64,000 nt of DNA from Cuniculiplasma divulgatum (GTDB taxonomy: Archaea; Thermoplasmatota; Thermoplasmata; Thermoplasmatales; Thermoplasmataceae): contig CP133595.1 in NCBI GenBank assembly GCA_031200235.1, positions 1,822,877-1,886,876 on the forward strand, written 5' to 3'. Shown here in pieces: positions 33,559 to 42,323 of this stretch (positions are counted from its first letter, which is position 1; every line of letters starts with the position of its first letter). A model generated the notes under the pieces. The model saw nothing but the letters and a program-made list of their open reading frames with translations, was not told the origin of the DNA and made no database searches. Position numbers and translations under genes: made by a program.

Positions 33559-33714
33559 TAGTCACCTTAAAACACTAATCGAATTCCGATCAGTCAATTT
33601 ATTAAGTTAAATTTTTAGGTATATATATTCATTTTAATAATGCGAATATTTAGATTCAGCGTTATCTGGAACTTGTTTAACCGTCTCTTCCGGAGCAGGG
33701 ATTGTGAAGAAGTT

Positions 33715-33723
33715 CTTATAAAG
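33715..33723 (+). promoter_or_regulatory. TATA box for the winged-helix/PIN module 1
   Basis: CTTATAAAG is centred about 24 nt upstream of the in-frame ATG at 33,743, which is therefore chosen over the TTG at 33,725. Confidence 0.5.
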
Positions 33724-33742
33724 GTTGATTATATGCATAGGT

Positions 33743-34279
33743 ATGCAGAAATTGGATCTTCTTAAATTGCTTATTTATGCTAGGGGATCCACAATGCGGG
33801 ATAATGAGGGCATAACGTCCAAAACTCATCTACAGAAGGAAATGTTTCTCCTCTTAAAGGAGACAGTTTTCCAAAAGGTGGAAGGATATAAATTCATCCC
33901 TCATTATTATGGACCATTTTCCCGTGAGTTGGACAGCGATCTCAATGAACTGGTGGCATCGGGTCTTGTAAATGATTCAGACGGTTTCATCCTCACTCCA
34001 GAAGGCTTCAAAGATGCACATGCACTGTGGAACCGTCTTGATCAACCTCACAGGGCAGCACTTTCAAGAATCAAAGAAAGATACAATAGATTAGCTTCGG
34101 AGAAACTCTTAGCTTATGTGTATGAAAAATATAAAAAATATACTGTTAAATCTGCCATAATACCCGATAATCTGTACAGCTACTTTGATTCGTTTGCACT
34201 GGAAAATGATCTTACTATTGATGATTTAGACACTGCATTTAACAGAATCAGGCATCCCATAAATGAAAATTGTAACTGA
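33743..34279 (+). CDS. YwgA/SocA-like winged-helix protein, probable antitoxin of module 1
   Basis: The 178-residue protein has T-H-L-Q-K-E-M-F-L-L, then I-P-H-Y-Y-G-P-F-S-R-E-L-D-S-D-L-N-E-L and F-I-L-T-P-E-G-F. The Y-G-P-F-S-x-E-L phrase is typical of YwgA/SocA (Panacea)-like proteins, several of which are antitoxins. A close relative of the same length is encoded at 61,342-61,872, and both sit directly upstream of a PIN-domain gene. It overlaps the PIN gene by 17 nt. The start is set by the TATA box. I infer a DNA-binding antitoxin; the family link is moderate. Confidence 0.65.
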   Translation: MQKLDLLKLLIYARGSTMRDNEGITSKTHLQKEMFLLLKETVFQKVEGYKFIPHYYGPFSRELDSDLNELVASGLVNDSDGFILTPEGFKDAHALWNRLDQPHRAALSRIKERYNRLASEKLLAYVYEKYKKYTVKSAIIPDNLYSYFDSFALENDLTIDDLDTAFNRIRHPINENCN

Positions 34280-34703
34280 TTCTAACGTATTTTTTCGAGC
34301 AATTCTTGGCAGAAAAGCCGGAACTGCAAGTAAATTGGTGATACAATTGATCAGAGATGGTAGAGTCACATCTTACACCTGCGACGCCCTGATGGGAGAA
34401 ATTGGAAGAATAATTAAGAGCGACCCGAAACTAAGTAAAATTGATCCTGTATATTTCAGGCAATTTATGGATGATATTGACACCTGGCTTAGTTACATCC
34501 CCATGAAAGATTTAGAGCACAATCAGAAAATTCTTAACAGGATCGGAAACGATTGGTATCTTATTGCAATTGCTAGAAGCATCGGCTCTGACTTCATTAT
34601 TACGTATGATAAGGATCTGATTTCCATGAAGAGCGAATTGAAAAATCAAGACGATATTGAGGTTTTGGCTTCAGAAGAGTTCATTGAAAATTATAAAAGT
34701 TAA
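34263..34703 (+). CDS. PIN-domain ribonuclease, probable toxin of module 1
   Basis: The 146-residue protein has the PIN-domain acidic residues: I-V-T-D-S-N-V-F at the N-terminus (first Asp), Glu in G-E-I-G-R-I-I near residue 46, and D-W-Y-L-I-A-I-A near the C-terminal third with T-Y-D-K-D. PIN proteins cleave RNA and act as toxins in many archaeal type II systems. It overlaps its winged-helix partner by 17 nt. A related pair on the minus strand at 60,850-61,872 has the same order, with G-N-D-W-Y shared by both toxins. Confidence 0.8.
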   Translation: MKIVTDSNVFFRAILGRKAGTASKLVIQLIRDGRVTSYTCDALMGEIGRIIKSDPKLSKIDPVYFRQFMDDIDTWLSYIPMKDLEHNQKILNRIGNDWYLIAIARSIGSDFIITYDKDLISMKSELKNQDDIEVLASEEFIENYKS

Positions 34704-34852
34704 AACCTCAGCATCTAATCGACACGTAATGAGTAAGAACATCTTGGATTTGAAGTTGAGTTCCTTAGGAAAATATGGAAGTATTGAAGTTCTATAATGC
34801 GGGTAAATAAGCATAATTCGTTCAATGGAATAAATGTAAAAAAGATTGGTAA

Positions 34853-37800
34853 TTAGTGTTTCTTTCTCAGATACACATAGCTCCCGGCTCCGGCAGCTAT
34901 CACAACAGCGATCGCTGCTGTTGCGTAAATCGCCAAAGTTGGAATATTAGTCACCGGTGTTGCCGGTTCAAACTGAGATATCTCGGATATGGTTTCAGAA
35001 AGATCATTGTAATCGAAGACAGTGTTGCCCCCAGTCACCAGAATCATTGAGAAAGGCCCGTAATCCACTGGGATTGATGTAACATAACTGTTGTTTTTAG
35101 CATTGATAATGAATATCTCAGAATTCTGGTCACCAATATACACGTATCCATTTGAAGAGTCATAAAGCATGGTTGTAACATAGACTCCAGGAAGTGTTAT
35201 GTTTCTTTCGAAAGATAGGTTGGAAGCATTCATAACTGTGACATTATGATTCTGGAATCCTGCTACATACAGTGAATCTGTGGAAGGAATAAATGCAATT
35301 GACGTTGGAAGCTGTGCATATTGCAATGTAACATTCATGATGACCCTGTTGTCGCTTCCATTTATTTCCGTTATATTTCCTGAGTTCTGGTTCAGAATGA
35401 AAACATTGCCGTCTTCCGTGCTGAATGTTATTAGGGATGAATCAGCATGAATGGAATCGCCTATGATATTCCCCACTGTTATATTTCTGATTAACTCATT
35501 GGAGGTTGTATTAACCACTGAAACGTTTCCAGTGCCGCGGTCATAGGCGTATAGATATTTGTTATATGCGTTGTAAAGCAGCAAAAGTGGCTGTGAATTT
35601 TGTCCCATGGGTATCTGCTGAGTAACCCTGTTGATCGAAGTGTTGACTACTGCTATGGTATTGCTGCCAGAATTTGCCACGTAGACATGTCCGTTGCTGC
35701 TATCATATGCTATGCCATATGGCCCATTGAAGCCTGTCTGCATGTAAAGGGGAATTACAGAACTGCTGGAGTTTATTACAAGAACACTGTATGAATTTGC
35801 CATATAGATCATTCCGTTTGCTGAATCGTAAGCCATCATTGCTGGACTTGAACCATACTGCTGATTCACATAGTAGTCACCTGATGACACACGTCCACTT
35901 ATAAGACTGATGGTTTTGCTGACGTAGCCGACACTTTCATTGGTTCTCGGCTGAAACTGAACTGAGAATACTGTGTTTCCAAAAAGGGGAATCTCTCCTG
36001 ACGATGGGTAGGCGATGTAACCTGACGGCGCTGAGATGGAGAACAGGTATTCTCCATGAGGTTCAGTAAAGTATACTTCAGATGTGTTAGACGAATGAGA
36101 GATATTGCCAACTGTCACACCCCAAAGAGTATTAGCAGGAAGCCCACGCTCGCTGAAATCAATTGTGGCATACTTTGTCCAGTCCAGATTGATATGGATA
36201 ACAACATTATGTCCATTCACAAATGCTGTGCCACTGATGACACCGTTAATGGTATAGCTGTAGGTGCCATTTTCTGCCACATATGTAACATTGTTCCCGT
36301 TGCTGGAAGAATAGTAATATCCTCTGTAATTTGGATAATCGAGCGTAGTGTACCACTGTGTGCCTGAGATGAGCCCATTTTCAATGAATGTTAGTGTGTA
36401 AAAATTGCGGGCGGTCTTGAAAGGAACATTCACTGTTGCTCCTGAAGTAGTTATGGATATTCTTCCTGGCGTTGTTCCATTCTGGAAAGCATTGGAACTG
36501 TATGGCGAGTTGAAAGGGTATGCTGTAAATGAATATGTGTATGTTAAGTTCGGCACATAGTATACAATATCATCAGGAGCAGTCTGCTGCATGTTATAGC
36601 TTTGTATACTGCTGTTGAATATGTTAACCGACCAGGTCGACTGATACGGAAGACCGATTTCTTGGAATGCAAGTTTATAAAATGTTGCAGCGACAGATTG
36701 GGATCTGCCCGATACGGTTAACGATTTATAAACGGATAATGTTGGGTTCGATAACTGATAGCTGTAAGACCCATTCGCGATGTAAAGAGACAACGTGCTT
36801 CCGGATGTTGAAAAACTTGTATAACCTGTTGTTGGAAGATATATGTTCTGGATTGACCAGTCTGTCCCTGCAGGAAGTCCAGTTTCCGTAAAAGTAACGT
36901 TGTACACACCCTTGAAAACCACAGTGGGGGCACTCACTGGAGAATGATTCACATTAATTGGGAGTGGTGTGTCATTGGAGTATGTTGGCTGATGCCCCGA
37001 GACAATATACGATACGTACTCATAGTTTCCTGATAAGAGGTAAAGGCTGCCAGCAGACTGTCCTGTTACGAACGCGTCTGAAGCTGAAGTGGATTCGTTG
37101 AATGCAGCAACTGCCCACCTGGCACCTGCAGGCATGCCCTTCTCACTAAAGGTAATCTTTTCAAAAGCGAGAGAAACTCCAGTGGATATTGATGTGTTGA
37201 TGTAACCTGTTTTTACCGGGAAGGAAGTGGCCCCAAGTTCCTGTATCTGAGCGTTGATATACTGAACAGAATATGTGTAATTCCCGCCAAGCACAAAGAG
37301 ACTCAGCGAACTGCCGGGTATTCCAATCTCAACATTAAAGCCTGTTTTGTTTGAAATTCTGGCAGACCATGAATACCCTGTCTGTGAAACAGGCAATCCA
37401 GTTTCTGATACACTGAGCCTGTAAAACTTCAAATAAACAGTCATGCTGCTACCAGACACCACTCTGTAACCTGATGCGACTTCATACATGTTGTACATTG
37501 TGCTGTTCCCGGACATTACAGAATAACTGTAGTTACCGTTTGCAACGTAGAAAGTAACGCTGTCATTATTTCCACAATATGAGTCTGAATACCCTGTCTC
37601 ATTCTTCAAACTTATTTCCCATGCAAATCCAGATGTTGCACCTGTATTGCTGAATGTTAGGGCATGAAATGCCAGGGATACTGATACGGATGAACCAGAA
37701 ACAATGGTGTTTCCATGAAATACATATCCTGAATATCCACTGTAATAGGCGAAATAGCTATAACTACCATCGATAACCTTGAAAGTTATACTTGAACTAT

Positions 37801-38053
37801 TGGAACTTGCAAAGAGATTTCCAAATTGCACAGACCAGTGAGTGCCTGATGGAAGGCCATTTTCAGTGAATGTTACAATTTCTTTTGCCCCGGCAGATGA
37901 ATCAACAGAAATGTCACTGGCAATTTCTGGTGATGTTCCGGGATGAGGGGGATTTTGCGTCTCAACGTGTACTGCACCAAAAACAGACAGAACCATGGCT
38001 AAAGCCATTAATACTGCCAATCCACCGATGTATCTTTTTCCTTTGTTTTTCAT
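34853..38053 (-). CDS. Large secreted surface protein with eight beta modules and a YVTN propeller
   Basis: The protein of about 1,066 residues begins with a signal peptide (K-N-K-G-K-R-Y, then a hydrophobic run L-A-V-L-M-A-L-A-M-V) and ends with a membrane anchor followed by Y-L-R-K-K-H. Residues about 60-700 contain eight modules of about 80-95 residues, each starting like F-T-E-T-G-L-P-A-G-T-D-W-S. Residues about 720-1,030 form a YVTN-type beta-propeller with repeated A-Y-D-S-S-N-G-x-V-Y-V-A-N. It is exported and displayed on the cell surface. An SD-like GGAG precedes the ATG at 38,053; a TTG 9 nt upstream is less likely. It is divergent from a tandem-HTH regulator that may control it. Ligand and role are unknown. 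Confidence 0.85.
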   Translation of the reverse strand: MKNKGKRYIGGLAVLMALAMVLSVFGAVHVETQNPPHPGTSPEIASDISVDSSAGAKEIVTFTENGLPSGTHWSVQFGNLFASSNSSSITFKVIDGSYSYFAYYSGYSGYVFHGNTIVSGSSVSVSLAFHALTFSNTGATSGFAWEISLKNETGYSDSYCGNNDSVTFYVANGNYSYSVMSGNSTMYNMYEVASGYRVVSGSSMTVYLKFYRLSVSETGLPVSQTGYSWSARISNKTGFNVEIGIPGSSLSLFVLGGNYTYSVQYINAQIQELGATSFPVKTGYINTSISTGVSLAFEKITFSEKGMPAGARWAVAAFNESTSASDAFVTGQSAGSLYLLSGNYEYVSYIVSGHQPTYSNDTPLPINVNHSPVSAPTVVFKGVYNVTFTETGLPAGTDWSIQNIYLPTTGYTSFSTSGSTLSLYIANGSYSYQLSNPTLSVYKSLTVSGRSQSVAATFYKLAFQEIGLPYQSTWSVNIFNSSIQSYNMQQTAPDDIVYYVPNLTYTYSFTAYPFNSPYSSNAFQNGTTPGRISITTSGATVNVPFKTARNFYTLTFIENGLISGTQWYTTLDYPNYRGYYYSSSNGNNVTYVAENGTYSYTINGVISGTAFVNGHNVVIHINLDWTKYATIDFSERGLPANTLWGVTVGNISHSSNTSEVYFTEPHGEYLFSISAPSGYIAYPSSGEIPLFGNTVFSVQFQPRTNESVGYVSKTISLISGRVSSGDYYVNQQYGSSPAMMAYDSANGMIYMANSYSVLVINSSSSVIPLYMQTGFNGPYGIAYDSSNGHVYVANSGSNTIAVVNTSINRVTQQIPMGQNSQPLLLLYNAYNKYLYAYDRGTGNVSVVNTTSNELIRNITVGNIIGDSIHADSSLITFSTEDGNVFILNQNSGNITEINGSDNRVIMNVTLQYAQLPTSIAFIPSTDSLYVAGFQNHNVTVMNASNLSFERNITLPGVYVTTMLYDSSNGYVYIGDQNSEIFIINAKNNSYVTSIPVDYGPFSMILVTGGNTVFDYNDLSETISEISQFEPATPVTNIPTLAIYATAAIAVVIAAGAGSYVYLRKKH

Positions 38054-38124
38054 ATACTCCAATATTTTAATATTCAGGTTTTATTAATACAGCACTGGAC
38101 GCCACCAAGCATTAAATGGCACGT

Positions 38125-38133
38125 TTTATATAT
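38125..38133 (+). promoter_or_regulatory. TATA box for the tandem-HTH regulator
   Basis: TTTATATAT is centred about 29 nt before the ATG at 38,158. A frame opening at 38,116 would translate this TATA box (F-I-Y-L), which argues against that start. Confidence 0.5.
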
Positions 38134-38157
38134 CTCAGGTACGATTACTTCCCAAAG

Positions 38158-39063
38158 ATGGACAGAGAACTGCTTTCTGCACTTCGACTTATCCAGTGGC
38201 CAAATTACGCTTTGAATAACAGACCAACGTACTGGCAGATCGCAAGATATCTGGACATTTCCCCGAAGGCTGTAAGAACTAAATTTGACAGGCTTTCTGA
38301 GATCGGTGTGCTTGGCGGAATAAATATAGTTCCTGACGTGACGTCGTTCGGTCTTTTCAGGACCGCCATTTACATTTCCGCGGACAGAGGTGTTCTGGAC
38401 AGGATCTGGAATAATTTCTCAACCCTTGATACCATTATGTATCTTCACAGGTATGGTCTTTCCAGTGATAGCCTCGTAATGGAGGTCATTCATTACGATG
38501 AGGAGCACCTGGACAGTCAGCTGAAGCTGTTCTCCAGCGCATTCGGCCAGATTAATGTATTGGGAAGGCAAAAGCATATAACCGAAAATCATTACAAGTT
38601 CGATGCTAAGGACCTTGCCATACTCAGGGTGCTTGTCACAGAACCCATGGCAAGGCTAAGCAAGATATCCTCCATGACCGGAATCGGAGTCAGAACCATA
38701 AACAGTAGGATACATGAAATGGCTTTCAGCAATGCTATTTCATGTGAACCTATCTTCAACGGATACAACGGTGTAAATCCTCTTTTCTATATAGTTTCCA
38801 TAAATCACGGAGATATGAGGAGCAATGAGATAAAAGAAAAAGTTCTTGATCTTCTTAAATCCAGCTATGTTTCCTTCAAGGAAAATTTTGATGGGACTAT
38901 CCTTATTCTGGTAGCTGTGGAGAATTTTCAGGAAATGTTAAATATTTTCAGTGAATTGAAAGAAAGCCTGCTAGGATACCAGGTAACACTTATACATCCG
39001 TTTGAAAGCAGGTACAGTCTTCCAAGAATTGTCAAGGCTAAGCTGAACGGCAATGCAATCTGA
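38158..39063 (+). CDS. AsnC/Lrp-like regulator with two HTH domains
   Basis: The protein of about 301 residues has one HTH near the start (T-Y-W-Q-I-A-R-Y-L-D-I-S-P-K-A-V-R-T-K-F-D-R-L) and a second in the middle (D-L-A-I-L-R-V-L then R-L-S-K-I-S-S-M-T-G-I-G-V-R-T-I-N-S-R-I). Each is followed by an alpha-beta region resembling an AsnC effector domain. This duplicated layout occurs in several archaeal regulators. Divergence from the surface-protein gene, with only about 100 nt between, suggests mutual control. ATG 38,158 is chosen from TATA position. Effector unknown. Confidence 0.7.
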   Translation: MDRELLSALRLIQWPNYALNNRPTYWQIARYLDISPKAVRTKFDRLSEIGVLGGINIVPDVTSFGLFRTAIYISADRGVLDRIWNNFSTLDTIMYLHRYGLSSDSLVMEVIHYDEEHLDSQLKLFSSAFGQINVLGRQKHITENHYKFDAKDLAILRVLVTEPMARLSKISSMTGIGVRTINSRIHEMAFSNAISCEPIFNGYNGVNPLFYIVSINHGDMRSNEIKEKVLDLLKSSYVSFKENFDGTILILVAVENFQEMLNIFSELKESLLGYQVTLIHPFESRYSLPRIVKAKLNGNAI

Positions 39064-39743
39064 CTTTCGCTTTTGCACTATGTTTTGATGCACTATTTTA
39101 ATCGTGTGGAACGTCTTCACAAATTGCTGTATTCATAGTTTTACTTCCGCTGCAATATTTGCTGCAATATATTAGCTAAGTCCCAGCCAAGCGTAAAGGC
39201 GCGTGGAGACTGACCGGTTGTTCCTGGAATAATACCACATATTATGAAGATTGCGTAACTGTATTGAGCAGGATTCACGAGATTAATCCGTGCCTGTATA
39301 TATTCTGCCATGCCACAGGACATTCCTCTTCTCATCCTGTACCTCTGCATAATGCATCTCCCTGTGTGTGTCCACTCTCAACCATAGAATTATACCACTT
39401 CCTGCCCTCATTCCTGTGCGGGGAGAGAAGATTCCATGGCATACACCTATTACTTCTCCCACAGAGAAGAAAGTGCCAATGGGCCATATGAATCAGGGGG
39501 AGATTCATTTCAAAGCCTCAAGGGCAGTTTCACGCAACTCCCCATTCCTACACCTGAATCCGGCATAACCAGATTTAGCGGACACAGTTTAAATCTTATG
39601 GCATTTTTTTCATTTTAAGTTCGATCAATGTTGAATATACCTGGCATTCACCCAGGAAATAATATATCCAAATATTTGATAAAATCACTAACACTGAAAT
39701 GGGAAGAACCAAATTTTTAAGCCAGACGGGAATTATGTGGACA
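39064..39743. other. 680-nt region without a supported gene
   Basis: Several short open frames exist on both strands but none has convincing composition, a promoter and a recognisable motif. The right end contains the promoter of the TrmB gene (AAATTTTTAA at 39,711-39,720). The middle may be decayed coding sequence; I cannot assign it. Confidence 0.4.
39711..39720 (+). promoter_or_regulatory. TATA box for the TrmB-family gene
   Basis: AAATTTTTAA has its TTTTTAA core centred 26-27 nt before the ATG at 39,744. Confidence 0.55.
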
Positions 39744-40769
39744 ATGGATAATGCAGAGCAGTTTGAACAGGACCTTATGAGGTTTGGACTAAGCAAATAT
39801 GAAAGCAAGGTCCTTATTGCTTTGCTAGTCCACGGTCCTCAGACGGCGTCAGGGGTTGTTAAATTGTCTGGAATTCCTCAGCCCAGGATTTATGACGTTT
39901 TTTCGTCGCTTTCAAGAAAAGGATTTGTAGAATCAACATCAGGCAGGAAAAAGCTGTACAGGGCTATTCCCGTACAGTCTTCCCTTGGGAAATATGTAAA
40001 TGACATGGATAAATTTGTGAAGAGACTTGATGTAGAAATAGAGAGTATTAAAAGCATCAAACCAGTTAAGGCGTATTATATATGGACAATTGAGGGTCCA
40101 CAAAATATAGACGCTAGAATAGAATCGATGGTTCATCAGGCCAGAAGCGAAATAATACTATCGGTAGATCGACGAAAACTTAGAAATAACCTCCAGGCCA
40201 TCCGAAATGCATCTGATCATGGGATTACGGTGGCACTCGTTGTGTTTGATGATGTTGATCAGGAAACGATCAACCTGATTCCGAGTGACGTGATTGTTAA
40301 CCGGAGAGCAGGACGTGCTGCAGAAATAGTAATGGTGGATCGGGCCCTTGGCCTTGTTGATCTGGGCATTGCTGACGACCCGGAAGATTATGCCATATAT
40401 TTTGATGATAATAAGATGCTTCATCTTCTCAGTTATTATTTTTATTTGATGGTATGGCAGAACAACCGGGACACACTTAGAATTCCAAAGTTAAGTCATT
40501 ACACCCTGAACAATATCTGGCTTACCTGCGAGATCATAGATTCTTTCATCAAGGACAATATATCTTTGTCAGGCGAAGTAGATGGAATTATGAACGGAAC
40601 AGCAATTCATCTGATTGGGAAAGTGACTGGAACTAAGGTTCTACCAGGAGTCCAACAGACTTTTTTCCTCGAATGCGCTGATCGCACATACTCTGTAGGT
40701 GGCAAAACAGCGGTAATAGAGGATGTCAGAATGTCTAAGATCACGCTGAAAATGCAGTATGGAAAATGA
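39744..40769 (+). CDS. TrmB-family transcription regulator
   Basis: The 341-residue protein has an N-terminal TrmB winged helix: L-M-R-F-G-L-S-K-Y-E-S-K-V-L-I-A-L-L, then A-S-G-V-V-K-L-S-G-I-P-Q-P-R-I-Y-D-V-F-S-S-L and K-G-F-V. A middle PLD-like domain (S-E-I-I-L-S-V-D-R) and a C-terminal beta domain correspond to the sugar-binding part of TrmB. TrmB proteins sense sugars and control sugar transporters. It stands 80 nt upstream of the GH1 glycosidase and the ABC ATPase and is their likely regulator. The start at 39,744 follows from the TATA box; ATG 39,735 is also possible. Confidence 0.85.
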   Translation: MDNAEQFEQDLMRFGLSKYESKVLIALLVHGPQTASGVVKLSGIPQPRIYDVFSSLSRKGFVESTSGRKKLYRAIPVQSSLGKYVNDMDKFVKRLDVEIESIKSIKPVKAYYIWTIEGPQNIDARIESMVHQARSEIILSVDRRKLRNNLQAIRNASDHGITVALVVFDDVDQETINLIPSDVIVNRRAGRAAEIVMVDRALGLVDLGIADDPEDYAIYFDDNKMLHLLSYYFYLMVWQNNRDTLRIPKLSHYTLNNIWLTCEIIDSFIKDNISLSGEVDGIMNGTAIHLIGKVTGTKVLPGVQQTFFLECADRTYSVGGKTAVIEDVRMSKITLKMQYGK

Positions 40770-40818
40770 TCTGTTTCAGTTAACAGTAGGAATACTACTA
40801 AATAGTGTTTAAGATAAT

Positions 40819-40828
40819 GTTTTAATAA
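40819..40828 (+). promoter_or_regulatory. TATA box for the GH1 gene
   Basis: GTTTTAATAA is centred 26 nt upstream of the ATG at 40,850. Confidence 0.55.
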
Positions 40829-40849
40829 TATACGGAATAATCGATAGGA

Positions 40850-42295
40850 ATGTTACCCAATGGTTTTAAATTAGGTTTTTCTGAAAGCGGTTTTCAATTT
40901 GAAATGGGCTTATCAGATCCGGATACAAATTCAGACTGGTATGCGTGGTGTCATGATAGGAGGAATATGGATCTTGGCTATGTATCCCGAGATTTACCGG
41001 AAAATGGGGTTGCATACTGGGACAAGTTTCAAGAAGATCATGACTTGGCTTCATCCATTGGGATGAATGCGGCCAGGCTGGGCATCGAGTGGTCAAGAAT
41101 TTTTCCAAAGCCAACCTATGATGTGAAGCTGAATGCAGAATTCAGCAAGGGAAGGATGATATCTGCTGAAATAGAAGATAATGAGCTGGAAAAACTTGAC
41201 AAAATAGCGAATTCAGCCGCTTTAAACCATTACAGGAGGATATTTGAGGACTGGAAGAACCGTAATAAATTTCTCGTCATAAACCTGTATCACTGGTCGA
41301 TCCCCATTTGGTTGAACGATCCTTCTCGCATACCATATGATCAGAAAGAGAGGGCACTTGGGGGATCATTTGACAGAGAAGTAACACTGGAATATCTGAA
41401 GTATGCAGCGTATATAGCATGGAAGTTCGATGATCTGGCCGATATGTGGTCAACAATGAATGAACCAAACATGGTATTCCAATACTGTTCCACGGACCGA
41501 AGTAGGAAAGCAACCGATCAGCGAAAGAGAGACTTTGCAGAGGCACACGCTAGGGCATATGACCTTATAAAGAGAATATCAAAGAAACCTGTTGGAGTTA
41601 TTTACGCCAATGGGGACCTTCAGCCTCTCTCTCCGTCGGATGAGGAGGCAGTTAAGCTGGCAAGATACAATATACGCTTCTCATTTTTTGATTACATCAT
41701 CAGGGGAGATGGTCAGTGGCTCTCTACCAAGGATGGTGGTGAATCCGGTGTTCCTGATATCATGGACGACATGGTTGGAAAGACGGACTGGATAGGTGTA
41801 AATTACTACAGTAGAGATATGGTCAGGAGTAATGGCGCCGGATGGGAGATAGTTCCCGGATACGGCCACGCTACAGGTCAGCAGCCTCTTTCCCTTGACG
41901 GTAGATCCGTAAGTGAGACCGGTTGGGAAATATATCCTGAAGGAATTTACAATGTTGTTATGGAATATCAGAAAAGATATTCAGTTCAAATGATGGTGAC
42001 TGAGAATGGCATGGCTGATGCTACGGACAAATTCCGCCCGAGATACCTGGTTTCACACATCAGCCAGCTAGAAAGAGCCATTGAGGACGGGGCGAACCTT
42101 AAGGGATATTTTCACTGGGCACTGACGGATAATTTTGAATGGGCCAGTGGTTTCTCGAAGAAATTTGGCCTTTTCGGCGTTGATCTGAGGACAAAACAGA
42201 GACAGCTCAGGCCAAGCGCACTTATATTCTCAAGATTGTCAGAAAACAATGGGGTTCCTGATAATCTTCGCTGGATGACTGAAGAGAAGATATAG
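40850..42295 (+). CDS. GH1 beta-glycosidase (LacS/BgaS-like)
   Basis: The 481-residue protein matches archaeal family 1 beta-glycosidases in length and motif order. It begins F-K-L-G-F-S-E-S-G-F-Q-F-E-M-G, has the acid/base Glu in M-N-E-P-N (T-M-N-E-P-N) and the nucleophile Glu in V-T-E-N-G. The aglycone region reads F-H-W-A-L-T-D-N-F-E-W and F-G-L-F-G-V-D. It hydrolyses beta-glucosides or beta-galactosides with retention. It lacks a signal peptide, so it acts in the cytoplasm, presumably on glycosides imported by the adjacent ABC system. The fused ABC ATPase gene follows after 28 nt. Confidence 0.93.
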   Translation: MLPNGFKLGFSESGFQFEMGLSDPDTNSDWYAWCHDRRNMDLGYVSRDLPENGVAYWDKFQEDHDLASSIGMNAARLGIEWSRIFPKPTYDVKLNAEFSKGRMISAEIEDNELEKLDKIANSAALNHYRRIFEDWKNRNKFLVINLYHWSIPIWLNDPSRIPYDQKERALGGSFDREVTLEYLKYAAYIAWKFDDLADMWSTMNEPNMVFQYCSTDRSRKATDQRKRDFAEAHARAYDLIKRISKKPVGVIYANGDLQPLSPSDEEAVKLARYNIRFSFFDYIIRGDGQWLSTKDGGESGVPDIMDDMVGKTDWIGVNYYSRDMVRSNGAGWEIVPGYGHATGQQPLSLDGRSVSETGWEIYPEGIYNVVMEYQKRYSVQMMVTENGMADATDKFRPRYLVSHISQLERAIEDGANLKGYFHWALTDNFEWASGFSKKFGLFGVDLRTKQRQLRPSALIFSRLSENNGVPDNLRWMTEEKI

Positions 42296-42323
42296 TAGCG
42301 GGATAACCAATGGGTGAAAATGT

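Noticed and set aside
39141-39618. Several 60-75 codon open frames in the 39.1-39.6 kb gap
   Set aside because: They overlap each other on both strands, lack promoter spacing and motifs, and have atypical composition.
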